The notes beneath the pieces were generated by a model, which saw only the letters and a list, made by a program, of their open reading frames with translations, was not told where the DNA came from and did no database searches. The translations under genes were made by a program, and so were the position numbers. From Triticum aestivum (taxonomy: Eukaryota > Streptophyta > Magnoliopsida > Poales > Poaceae), in the NCBI RefSeq assembly GCF_018294505.1, contig NC_057796.1:271467466-271531465 (forward strand): a stretch of 64,000 nt of DNA, in the 5' to 3' direction. Shown here one piece after another: positions 44,560 through 55,754 of the stretch. Position 1 is the first letter of the stretch, and each line of letters begins with the position of its first letter.

Positions 44560-45891
44560 GTGAACCATGTCAATGTGGAGGAAGTTTATGACCAGCCTGA
44601 CGCCGTTGTTGGTAAGTTCTTGATTAATTCATTTACAGCCCTTGTTCTTTTTGACACTGGTGCATCGCATTCATTCATATCGAGGGGGTTTGTGGATAAG
44701 TTTAAGTTGCTGACCGTAGCCCTTAAGTCACCTATGTTAGTGAGTTCCCTAGGAGCAGAGTATATGGCTAGTCGGGGATGTTTTCAGTTGCCATTGACCA
44801 TAGGGAGACACGTTTTCCCTACAGACCTCATCATCCTAGAATCACAAGGATTGGACGTAATTCTAGGCATGGATTGGTTATCCAAGTATGAAGGGAATAT
44901 TGATTGTGCTCGTAAGTCGATTCTTCTCACCACCCCAGAGGGGAAACGGATCAAGTATGTGTCGAGGCATACGCCAAGGAGGACTCAAGTGAATTCTCTT
45001 TCGGGAGTTGTTCAGGAGGAAGTACCAGTTGTGAAGGATTATCCCGATGTTTTCCCAGAGGAATTGCCCGGCATGCCACCGGATCGGGACATAGAGTTTT
45101 TGATCGAATTGTTACCAGGCACCGGACCAATATCCAAGAGACCGTACCGGATGCCCGCAAATGATCTGGAGGAAATTAAGAAGCAGATTAAGGAATTATT
45201 GGAGAAAGGTTATATTCGACCGAGTTCATCACCTTGGGGAGCCCCAGTGCTTCTAGTTGAGAAGAAGGATGGATCCTTGAGAATGGTTGTAGATTATCGT
45301 GCGCTGAATGAGGTGACGATCAAGAACAAGTACCCTCTGCCGATGATCAATGATTTGTTTGACCAGCTACAAGGAGCAAAAGTTTTCTCCAAGATCGATC
45401 TTCGATCAGGATATCACCAGCTGAAGATTCGAGAACAGGATATACCCAAGACAGCCTTTACCACGAGATATGGGCTTTATGAGTACACGGTCATGTCTTT
45501 TGGTTTGACTAATGCCCCTGCCTATTTTATGAGTATGATGAATAAGGTATTCATGGAGTTCTTGGATAAGTTTGTTGTGGTATTCATTGATGACATATTG
45601 ATTTACTCGAAGAATGAAGAAGAACACAAGGAACATTTGCGCTTGGTTCTAGAGAAGCTCAGGGAACATCAATTATACGCAAAGTTCAGCAAGTGCGAAT
45701 TCTGGTTGAAGGAAGTCGGATTTCTCGGACATGTTATATCAGGAGAAGGAATAGCAGTAGACCCCTCCAAGGTTGAAGCCGTCACCGAATGGAAGGCACC
45801 CACCTCAGTCGGAGAGATTCGCAGTTTTCTTGGACTCGCGGGATATTACGGAGGTTTATTGAGAATTTCTCCAAGATCGCGAAGCCCATGA
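44560..45891 (+). pseudogene. Tekay-like protease and reverse transcriptase
   Basis: Same frame as gag. The protease has [12 protein letters not shown] (~30-41) and [48 protein letters not shown] with catalytic D, and [14 protein letters not shown], the FIDD box. The frame ends at LGLAGYYGG near 45850, where one C is missing from TTACCGG and the reading moves by one base. Confidence 0.92.
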
Positions 45892-47194
45892 CAGAGTTAT
45901 TGAAGAAAGACACTAAGTTTGTTTGGACCGACGAATGTGAGGCCAGTTTCCAGGAGCTGAAGAAACGTTTGGTCACAGCCCAGTGCTAATTCTTCCGAAT
46001 ATACGCAAGGATTTCCAAGTATATTGCGACGCTTCTCGTCAGGGACTTGGAGGTGTTCTTATGCAAGAAGGAAGAGTTGTTTCATATGCCTCACGTCAGC
46101 TTCGACCTCATGAGCGGAATTATGCCACACATGATTTGGAGTTAGCAGCCGTAGTGCACGCACTCAAGACCTGGAGAAATTTTCTTATTGGAAATAGGTG
46201 TGATGTTTACACGGATCACAAGAGTTTGAAATACATCTTCACGCAGAAGGAGTTGAACCTCAGGCAGAGAAGATGGTTGGAGCTCATAAAGGATTATGAT
46301 ATGAAATTGCACTATCACCCAGGAAAGGCCAATGTTGTGGCAGATGCATTGAGCTGCAAGAGCTACGTCAATACCCTCAGAGCAGGAGGATTACCTCAGG
46401 AGTTAATTGATGATCTCAGAGATCTTCGATTGGAGATAGTACCACGAGGTATTGTTGCCGCAATGGAAATTCAATCCACTTTGTTGGGAAAGATCCGAGA
46501 AGCCCAGAAGTTAGACAAAGGTATTGCAGAGATAAAGGGAAGGATGAACCAAGCAAAGGTAGAAGGATTTCGTGAGGATGAACATGGAACCTTATGGTTT
46601 GAGCAGCGTATTTACGTGCCAAATGACCCAAAGATCAGGAAATTGATTCTTCGGGAGGCTCATGATTCGCCTTATTCAATACACCCGGGCAACACCAAGA
46701 TATATTTGGACTTGAAGGAAAGTTTCTGGTGGACAGGTATGAAAAAGGATATTGCTGAGTATGTCGCAGTATGTGACGTATGTCAGAGGGTTAAGGCAGA
46801 GCACCAGAAACCAGCAGGATTACTTCAGCCTTTGCCGATACCAGATTGGAAGTGGGACAAGCTTGGCATGGACTTCATTATAGGATTACCCAGGACCCGA
46901 TCAGGCTATGATTCTATTTGGGTAGTGGTTGATCGCTTGACTAAGGTAGGTCACTTCATCCCCGTGAAAACCACATATACAAGTGCTAAGTTAGCCAAGA
47001 TATACATGACCAGGATCGTATGTCTGCATGGAGTTCCGAGGACCATCGTATCAGATAGAGGAACACAATTTACCTCAAAGTTTTGGCATCAGTTACATGA
47101 AACTTTGGGTACCAGGCTGGAGTTCAGTACAGCTTTCATCCGCAGACAGATGGGCAGACCGAGAGAGTCAATCAGATTCTGGAGGACATGTTGA
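45850..47194 (+). pseudogene. Tekay-like RNase H and integrase core
   Basis: A short stretch (45850-45980; [16 protein letters not shown]) is bounded by a second one-base loss in GTCACAGCCCAG. RNase H follows ([30 protein letters not shown]). The integrase zinc finger shows [11 protein letters not shown] with VCDVCQ. The core shows [11 protein letters not shown] (D) and [11 protein letters not shown] (D). A third one-base loss near 47140 (TTTCATCC for TTTCCATCC) separates the segment with the catalytic E (ERVNQ). Confidence 0.9.
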
Positions 47195-47954
47195 GAGCTT
47201 GTGCGCTAGATTATGGATCTAGTTGGGATGATAATTTGCCTTACGCAGAGTTCTCATATAACAACAGCTATCAAGCTAGTTTGAAAATGGCCCCTTTCGA
47301 AGCTTTGTACGGAAGGAGGTGCAGGACACCATTGATGTGGGATGAAGTTGGAGACCGTAAATTATTCGGACCAGATTTAATTAGAGATTCAGAGGAGAAA
47401 GTCAAGCTGATCCGCGACAGACTCAAGGTAGCCCAATCCAGACAGAAGAGTTATGCCGATACTAAACGCAAGGAGGTAACCTATGAAGTCGGAGATAGAG
47501 CATATCTGCGTGTGTCGCCACTTCGAGAGTTAAACGATTACGAGTCAAAGGAAAGTTAGCACCACAGTTTGTGGGGCCGTACAGAGTTTTAGAACGCATG
47601 GGTGAAGTTGCCTACAAGTTGGAATTACCAGAAGCCTTGTCAGGAGTTCATGATGTGTTTCACGTTTCCCAGTTGAAGAAGTGCCATGCGGAGATGGCCG
47701 ATATTCCTTTGAGAGATACAGTGCCACTGGAGGCCATACAGTTGGATAGTGATCTGACCTATGAGGAGAAGCCCATCAAGATTCTCGAGACTGCAAGCAG
47801 GGTTACCCGCAGCAAGGTCATCAAGTTTTGCAAGGTTCAGTGGAGTCATCATACTAAGGAAGAAGCCACCTGGGAACGAGAAGAAGACCTCCGACAGGAC
47901 CACCCACACCTTTTTGCTAGCCAACCCGAATCTCGAGGGCGAGATTCATCTTAA
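47141..47954 (+). pseudogene. Tekay-like integrase end and chromodomain
   Basis: 47188-47530 gives the integrase tail (WDDNLPYAEFSYNNSYQASL, FEALYGRRC). A fourth one-base loss near 47527 (CGAGAG for CGAGGAG) moves the frame again to 47571-47954, with VHDVFHVSQLKKC. The terminal chromodomain (~47755-47915) reads IKFCKVQWSHH then EEATWERE; in such elements it steers integration to marked chromatin. Confidence 0.9.
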
Positions 47955-47966
47955 GGGGGGTAGGTT
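47952..47966 (+). promoter_or_regulatory. Polypurine tract of the Tekay-like chromovirus
   Basis: AAGGGGGGTAGGT directly before TGTAACATCCC. Confidence 0.85.
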
Positions 47967-50832
47967 TGTAACATCCCAATTTTCAATTTGGATGTTTATA
48001 ATAGATCATTCATATGCATCCATGATTTATGCATTTTGCCCCATTTGTTTTATTTGATTTTTGATCCAAGGAACTTTGAGCAACTCAAGGACCAAAAGAG
48101 AGAGTTGGAAGTTTCCCTAAAAACCAATTTTGAATTTTTTTCGAAGTTGGGAGTTTGGATCAAATTTGGTTTCACCAAAAAAATTCATTTCCATTATATC
48201 AAAAATAAAATAAAGAGAGAAGATAAAATGACTTCTTCAAAATCAGAAAAGAAAATATTGGAAATTGAATTTGGAACCAAAATATATTTGTTGAGTTTTA
48301 TTTGCAATTTATTTTATTAGCATAGCAAAAAGTTTATTTTTGAAAACTTGCATTTTAGGCCAGATAAAAGTTCACTAGGTCATATATAAGACCATATAAC
48401 TATGTGAATTTTCTGGGATTTTTAGGCTAACTTTTATTTGTATTTTCGGTGTTTCATTGCTTCTGTAAAAAAATGTTTAAAAAAAACGCAGCCCAGCAGG
48501 CCCAGGCCCAGGCGCTATCTCCTTCCTCCTCTCTGTTCGTTACAGGAATATGAACAGAGGCTACACTCATGGCGCCTCCACCTCTTCCTTCCCTTCTCTT
48601 CCTCTCCCTCTTCCCGAAACTCCTCTGAACGGAACCCCCTCTCCTCCCTCGACCCGTCCCCTTCACTAGTGCGCCCTAATTTCCCCAATAATGGCCATTA
48701 GAACCACAGGTAACTATTGCCATTAATGCCATTAAATCCGACGATGCCCCGCTCTCCTCTGGCTCCCCCTGACCCTCTATAAAAGCCCAGAGCGTTGCCC
48801 CTGTTCCCCTAGTCCGAAGCCCCCTGTTTGCAAAAGCTATCTCCCTCCCTAACCTCGCCAATTGCTCGCCGGAGTTCGTGGATTCCGGCGGCTTCTCCAC
48901 CACGCCAGGAGGCGATACCGACTCCGCGGTACTGTTCCTCGGATCCGCCTCATCGTCCACTACATCGTTCCGCACGCGTCCTTCGCCGAAGCACACCAGA
49001 GCCACCTTCTTCCTCGTCGCCGGCGACAAGTCCGGTGAGCAACCAGCCAGCCAATCAGAGAGCGCCACTTGGCATCTGGTCGATTTTTTTTCTCATTTTC
49101 AGGAATTTTTCCAAATTCAGATTCTTTACCAAATCTTCTTTCTTGTATATCTTTTAGTCTATAGATCCGATTTAGTTGATTCTTTTTCCTACTAGTTCAT
49201 AGCAATCCCATCTATCCAGTGAACAAAACGAAAAATATTTTTGAAAGTTTTAAAATTTGAGTTCAAACAGATCTGAATTCAAATTTCGTTAGGCCGTAAC
49301 TCGAGTTTCGTAACTCCGTTTTGGGTGATTCTTTTTGCAAAGCCAAGCTTGTGACATGTACTTTCTGTTAAAACCAAAAACATTTATTTTTGTTGTTGTA
49401 AATATTACGTTCTGTACAGAAACAATTTTGGTTGTTTTTGGAGTTTTTCGAAGTCTTTTATTTGTTTTCTTTTTGGATCTTTGCTTGTATGCTTATGTAT
49501 GTTATTGCTTGCTTACGCTAGATCATCCGGAGTGCGAAGCTTGCTACTACGAATCTTTAGAGTTCAACGATCGTTAGCAAGACAAGTTTACACTTTGATC
49601 ATAATTTTCAATACCCAGTTTTTACTATACATTAGTTTAATCCTCAAAGATTGCATGAGTAGGATTGGGAACGTGTGGTTATGCTATGTAGTTTATGTGG
49701 TAGGAACCTATGACCTTTGATCACCCCGGGAATATTCGTTATATCATATATTGCTTAGCCATGCTCGTAGACGGGGATTGGTATGTGTGATCCATGCAAG
49801 TTGCGAGAGTTAATAATTTTGGGATAACCTAAGGTGGAAACTTTAATACACATCTGGGTGGATTGTTTGGGGCACCTGGAGAAACCAGTGCTTGCCCAAG
49901 GGGAATCCCGGAGTACCCGTGTGATTACCCTAGGTCCGCCACCCAGGCTCAAAGGGATCATAAGATATTTCATGCCTAGAAACTTCCGTGTGCAGCCACA
50001 AGCCATTATGGGATCTGGCATAGTTGAGTAAGTTGTGTGACCTCTCTCCGTGGTAGACTAGCTGATGTAGGGAAAAATAGGTGTACCGGTCTACCCAGGG
50101 TTAAGGGAAAACGCTTCTGAAGGGCTATGTCTCGATCTTCCGATCATGGAGGCGGTCGAGTCTTGTGGGGAAAAGTGCGCAAACCTCTGCAGAGTGTACA
50201 AACTAATCATGATTAGCCATGTCCCTGGTTATGAACAACTTGAGTATCTAGAAGAGAATTATTGGTTGATCTCATCACTCTTTTTAATGAAATTATTGGG
50301 TTACTAATAACTTGGGAATTTTGGGATTGAGTTGGAGGAACCTTCTCAATAATGGCATTTTAATTTAGTAGTAATTTTTTTTATTCCTTTGTTGTAGGGT
50401 AAAATTAGCTTTATGCAAAATAAAACTTAGAGCCTCCACCAGCTAAATTTGCATATAGAGATAGTCTTTTCATTTATTATTATTCTATGGTGTGAAATTG
50501 CCAGCATATTCCATGTGCTGACCTACACGGCTGCAACGTCTCATATTGCAGACTTTTCCGACGAAGATTAAAGGTGCGATAGGTCGTTGTTCTACACTCA
50601 GTTTGCCGTGGAGTTGGATGGACTCATTTACCTTCAATGCTTCCGCAGTTATTTTTATTGAGATGGCCTTTGGCCATATTATTGTAATAAATACTCTTTT
50701 GAGGACCTTGATGTAATAAAGTGTGTGGTTGAACTCTGTTATAATTCCTCGAGTACTGTGTGTGTCAGCATACCGATCCAGGGATGACACTTAAGCACAG
50801 AGACTTCGATCCATTTGGGTCAGGTCGCTACA
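47967..50832 (+). repeat. 3' LTR of the Tekay-like chromovirus
   Basis: 2,866 bp from TGTAACATCCC to GTCGCTACA. A TATA box is in CTCTATAAAAGC (~48774). Followed by CTTTA. Confidence 0.93.
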
Positions 50833-52602
50833 CTTTATTAGATATGGTGCGATCTATGATGTCTCTTATTGATTTACCGCTATCATTTTGGGGTTATGCT
50901 TTAGCGACGGCTGCATTCACATTAAATAGGGCACCATCTAAATCCGTTGAGACGACACCTTATGAACTGTGGTTTGGCAAGAAACCCAAGTTGTCATTTC
51001 TTAAAGTTTGGGGCTGCGATGCTTATGTGAAAAAGCTTCAACCTGATAAGCTCGAACCCAAATAGGAGAAATGTGTCTTCATAGGATACCCAAAGGAGAC
51101 TGTTGGGTGTACCTTCTATCACAGATCCGAAGGCAAGATATTCGTTGCTAAAGAATGGATCGTTTCTAGAGAAGGAGTTTCTCTCGAAAGAAGTGAGTGG
51201 GAGAAAAGTAGAACTTGATGAGGTAATTGTACCTTCTCCCGAATTGGAAAGTAGTTCATCACAGAAATCAGTTCCAGTGATGCCTACACAAATTAGTGAG
51301 GAAGTTAATGATGATGATCATGAAACTTCTGATCAAGTTACTACCGAACCTCGTAGGTTAACCAGAGTAAGATCCGCACCAGAGTCGTATGGTAATCCTG
51401 TTCTGGAGGTCATGTTACTTGACAACGACGAACCTACGAACTATGAGGAAGTGATGATGAGCCCAGATTCCACAAAATGGCTTGAGGCCATGAAATCTGA
51501 GATGGGATCCATGTATGAGAACAAAGTGTGGACTTTGGTTGACTTGCCCGTTGATCGGCAAGCCATTGAGAATAAATGGATCTTCAAGAAGAAGACTGAC
51601 GCTGACGGTAATGTTACTGTCTACAAAACTCGACTTGTTGCAAAAGGTTTTCGACAAGTTCAAGGAGTTGACTACGATGAGACCTTCTCACCCGTAGCGA
51701 TGCTTAAGTCCGTCCGAATCATGTTAGCAATTGCCGTATTTTATGATTATGAAATTTGGCAAATGGATGTCAAAACTGCATTCCTTAATGGATATCTTAA
51801 AGAAGAGTTGGATATGATGCAACGAGAAGGTTTTGTCGATCCAAAAGGTGCTAACAAAGTGTGTAAGCTCCAGCGATCCATTTATGGACTGGTGCAAGCA
51901 TCTCGGAGTTGGAATATACGCTTTGATAGTGTGATCAAAGCATATGGTTTTATACAGACTTTTGGAGAAGCCTGTACTTACAAGAAAGTGAGTGGGAGCT
52001 CTGTAGCATTTATGATATTATATGTGGATGACATATTGTTGATCGGAAATGATACCGAATTTTTGAATAGCATAAAAGGATACTTGAATACGAATTTTTC
52101 AATGAAAGACCTCGGTGAAGCTGCTTATATATTGGGCACCAAGATCTATAGAGATAGACCAAGACGCTTAATTGGACTTTCACAGAGCACATACCTTGAT
52201 AAAGTTTTGAAGAAGTTCAAAATGGATCAAGCAAAAAAAGGGTTCTTGCCTGTGTTACAAGGTGTGAAGTTGAGTCAGACTCAATGCCCGACCACTGCAG
52301 AAGATAGAGAGAAAATGAAAGTCATTCCCTATGCTTCAGCCATAGGTTCTATCATGTATGCAATGCTATGTACCAGACCTGATATGTGCCTTGCTATTAG
52401 TTTAGCAGGGAGGTACCAAAGTAATCCAGGATTGGATCACTGGACAGCGGTCAAGAACATCCTGAAATACCTAAAAAGGACTAAGGATATGTTTCTTGTT
52501 TATGGAGGTGACAAAGAGCTTGTCGTAAACGGTTACGTCGATGCAAGCTTTAACACTGACCGGATGACTCTAAGTCACAAACCGGATACGTATTTTTATT
52601 GA
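50833..52602 (+). pseudogene. Copia integrase C-terminal half and reverse transcriptase (Angela-like)
   Basis: 50838-51062 resumes the integrase (LPLSFWGYALATAAFTLNRA, then KVWGCDAYVK), with a stop at 51063 and a frameshift near 51130. RT begins near 51430 (TKWLEAMKSEM, then TRLVAKGFRQVQGVDYDETF). The catalytic box is LYVDDILLIGN (~52018-52050). A further frameshift near 52560 separates RNase H. The enzyme would copy element RNA into DNA, but as it stands it cannot be made as one chain. Confidence 0.88.
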
Positions 52603-52949
52603 ATGGTGGAGCTTTCAGTTGGTGCAGTTCCAAGCAGAGCGTCGTGGCGGGATCTACGTGTGAAGCAGAGTACATAGCTGCTTCGGAAGCAGCAAATGAA
52701 GGAGTCTGGATGAAGGAGTTCATATCCGATCTAGGTGTCATACCTAGTGCATCGGGTCCAATGAAAATCTTTTGTGACAATACCGGTGCTATTGCCTTGG
52801 CAAAGGAATCCAGATTTCACAAGAGAACCAAGCACATCAAGAGACGCTTCAATTCCATCCGCGATCAAGTCAAGGAGGGAGACATAGAGATTTGCAAGAT
52901 ACATACGAATCTGAATGTTGCAGACCCGTTGACTAAGCCTCTCTCATGA
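52599..52949 (+). pseudogene. Copia RNase H (Angela-like), C-terminal end of pol
   Basis: Contains SSKQSVVAGSTCEAEYIAAS with the catalytic E, DNTGAIALAKE with D, and ADPLTKPLS at the end, all hallmark Copia RNase H motifs. It is one frame off from the RT part. Confidence 0.88.
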
Positions 52950-53025
52950 GCAAAACATGATCAACACCAAGACTCCATGGGTGTTAGAATCATTACAATG
53001 TAATCTAGATTATTGACTCTAGTGC

Positions 53026-53036
53026 AAGTGGGAGAC
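53026..53036 (+). promoter_or_regulatory. Polypurine tract of the Angela-like element
   Basis: AAGTGGGAGAC directly before the 3' LTR; primer site for plus-strand DNA synthesis. Confidence 0.75.
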
Positions 53037-54761
53037 TGAAGGAAATATGCCCTAGAGGCAAAAATAAAGTTGTTATTTATATTTCCTTATGCCATGATAA
53101 ATGTTTATTATTCATGCTAGAATTGTATTAACCGGAAACTTAGTACATGTGTGGATACATAGACAAACATATTGTCACTAGTATGCCTCTACTTGACTAG
53201 CTCGTTAATCAAAGATGGTTAAGTTTCCTAGCCATGGACAAAGAGTTGTCATTTGATGAACGGGATCACATCATTAGAGAATGATGTGATTGACTTGACC
53301 CATCCATTAGCTTGGCACTATGATCGTTTAGTTTATTGCTATTGCTTTCTTCATAACTTATACATGTTCCTATGACTATGAGATTATGCAACTCCCGAAT
53401 ACCGGAGGAACACTTAGTGTGCTATCAAACGTCACAATGTAACTGGGTGATTATAAAGATGCTCTACAGGTGTCTTCGATGGTGTTTGTTGAGCTAGCAT
53501 AGATCAAGATTAGGATTTGTCACTCCGATTGTCGGAGAGATATCTCTGGTCCCTCTCGGTAATGCACATCACTATAAGCCTTGCAAGCAATGTGACTAAT
53601 GAGTTATTACAGGATGATGCATTATGGAACGAGTAAAGAGACTTGCCGGTAACGAGATTGAACTAGATATTGAGATACCGACGATCGAATCTCGGGCAAG
53701 TAACATACCGATGACAAAGGGAACAACGTATGTTGTTATGCGGTTTGACCGATAAAGATCTTCATAGAATATGTAGGAACCAACATAAGCATCTAGGTTC
53801 CACTATTGGTTATTGACCGGAGATGAGTCTCGGTCATGTCTACATAGTTCTCGAACCCGTAGGGTCCGCACGCTTAACGTTCGATGACGATTTGTATTAT
53901 GAGTTTATGTGTTTTGATGTACCGAAGGTTGTTTGGAGTCCCGGATGTGATCACGGACATGACGAGGAGTCTCTAAATGGTCGAGACATAAAGATCGAAA
54001 TATTGGAAGGCTATGTTTGGACATCGGAATGGTTCCGGGTGAGTTCGGGCATTTACCGGAGTACCGGGGGGTTACCGGAACCCCCCGGGGAGTCTATGGG
54101 CCTTATTGGGCCTTAGTAGGAGAGAGGTGGAGGCAGCCAGGTGGAGGCCGCGCCCCCCAAACCTAATCCAAATTGGGTGGGGGGGGGCCCCCTTTCCTTC
54201 TCCCTCTCTCCTCCTTCCTTGCTCTCCTACTCCAACTAGGGAAGGGGGAATCCTACTCCCACCGGGAGTAGGACTCCCCCCTTGGGCGCGCCATGAGAGG
54301 GTCGGCCCTCCCCCTCCTCCACTCCTTTATATACGGGGGAGGGGGGCACCCCATAGACACACAAGTTGATTGTTTAGCCGTGTGCGGTGCCCCCCTCCAC
54401 AGATTTCCACCCCAGTCATATCGTTGCAATGCTTAGGAGAAGCCCTGCCCCGGTAGGTTTATCATCACCGTCACCACACCGCCGTGCTGACGCAACTCTC
54501 CCCCGACCTCAGCTGGATCTAGAGTTCATGGGACGTCACCGAGCTAAACGTGTGCAGATTGCGGTGGTGCCGTATCTTCGGTGCTAGGATCGGTCGGATC
54601 ATGAAGACGTACGACTACATCAACTGCGTTGTCATAACGCTTCCGCTTACGGTCTATGAGGGTACGTAGACAACACTCTCCCCTCTCATTGCTATGCATC
54701 ACCTAGATGGATCTTGCGTGTGCGTATGATTTTTTTTTTGAAATTACTGTGTTCCCCAACA
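53037..54761 (+). repeat. 3' LTR of the Angela-like element
   Basis: 1,725 bp from TGAAGGAAATATG to GTTCCCCAACA, with a TATA box in CTTTATATACGGGGG (~54326). It is uninterrupted, and followed by the second TGCAC target copy. Confidence 0.93.
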
Positions 54762-55031
54762 TGCACAAACACTACATGGTGGAATGAAAGTGCCCCAATC
54801 TTTGTTGATTGCATGGACTTGATTGCTTCTATTAGGAACGTCCAGTTTTGTCATTGCTTACGGTAGGCAATTTTTGTCGCTCACGAGATTGCTAGGCATA
54901 ATTTTGAGAACATTTTTTCTTGTAATTGGGTCGATGAACCTCCAGACTTTATTCTTGAACTTCTCGTGAATGTTGTAAGCCTTATTTGACTTTCAATAAA
55001 GTAAGCCATGATGGTGTTTCCCTTGGAAAAA
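54762..55031 (+). pseudogene. L1-type LINE, right part (RNase H end, 3' UTR, short poly(A))
   Basis: Past the second TGCAC copy the frame from 10724 continues: WWNESAPIFVDCMDLIASIR, one stop, then FVAHEIARHNFEN, the C-terminal RNase H motif, ending near 54989. AATAAA follows at ~54995 and a run of five A at 55027-55031. Directly after comes the right target-site copy (55032-55041). Confidence 0.8.
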
Positions 55032-55041
55032 GACGTCCATA
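55032..55041. repeat. Target-site duplication of the L1-type LINE, right copy
   Basis: GACGTCCATA, 45.6 kb from its partner at 9445-9454; the distance is due to the nested Angela-like element. Confidence 0.75.
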
Positions 55042-55754
55042 TCCGGTGAATGTTTGCCAGGGAGGGTGGCGTTTGTGAACATTCGCCTCGCAGTTTTAGT
55101 TGAGAGGGAGAGGGAAAAGGTGGCAGTTTCTTAGGGTGTTATGGCATCTTCTCTGTGAGAAGGCAATTTTCGTTTAAAAACTGTCGTCATGTGATCTCGT
55201 TTTACAACTAATGTTCGTCTGCTGCCATTACCAATAAAAAAGGATGGCGTGTGACCGATTGTCCTTCACCATGATGATGCATTTAGCCATGCATTGCTAC
55301 TTGCTACACGATGAAACAATATCGAAAGAGTGATGAAGTGTGGCCGATTATTCTTGACCATAGTGATGTTGATTGTGCTTTGACAATATTGATGGCTACC
55401 AACTCTTACCCGGAGAAGGATGGCGAGATGAGAGGTGAAGTCGAATTTTAGATCCGATCCTCAATGGCTGTCGTTTGACGCAATAAAAAACAATGGAGGG
55501 AGACGCTAATGTTTCATGTCGCTTGCTCATTGATGGATAATAAGTGTGATCATACATGCGTGGCGTGACCTAGCCTGGCCGTCGGTGTAGGCAGTTGGGA
55601 CGTCTGCATAGTCGTCGTGGAGGAGCCATCTTTGTGTCCATGATCGATGAGTAATCAACGCAGCGCCATCATAATTTACCACATAGTAGAGGTGCGAGTG
55701 ACGGCTTAGAAGCATTAGCATGGATTATAGGGTAGCCGAGCGATGCGATGGAGT
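55042..55754. other. Unassigned sequence
   Basis: 713 bp without long frame, LTR end or inverted termini. It is the right flank of the LINE insertion and continues the pre-insertion sequence that ends at 9444. Nothing recognisable. Confidence 0.5.

Larger units (their letters stand above)
40442..50832 (+). mobile_element. Tekay-like chromovirus (Gypsy) in the Angela-like integrase
   Basis: 10.4 kb flanked by CTTTA (40437-40441 and 50833-50837). Long LTRs 40442-43044 and 47967-50832, PBS, gag, protease, RT, RNase H, integrase and chromodomain in Gypsy order on the plus strand. Confidence 0.93.
10725..54761 (+). mobile_element. Angela/WIS/BARE-like Copia retrotransposon with nested insertions
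   Basis: The element has 5' and 3' LTRs, PBS, gag, protease, integrase, RT, RNase H and PPT in Copia order on the plus strand. It is flanked by TGCAC (10720-10724 and 54762-54766). Removing the two insertions (12337-37657 and 40442-50832 with one TSD copy each) leaves about 8.3 kb, the normal size for this family. The LTR text (GAAATATGCCCTAGAGGCAA at the start, GTTCCCCAACA at the end) is what I associate with Angela-type elements. Confidence 0.92.
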
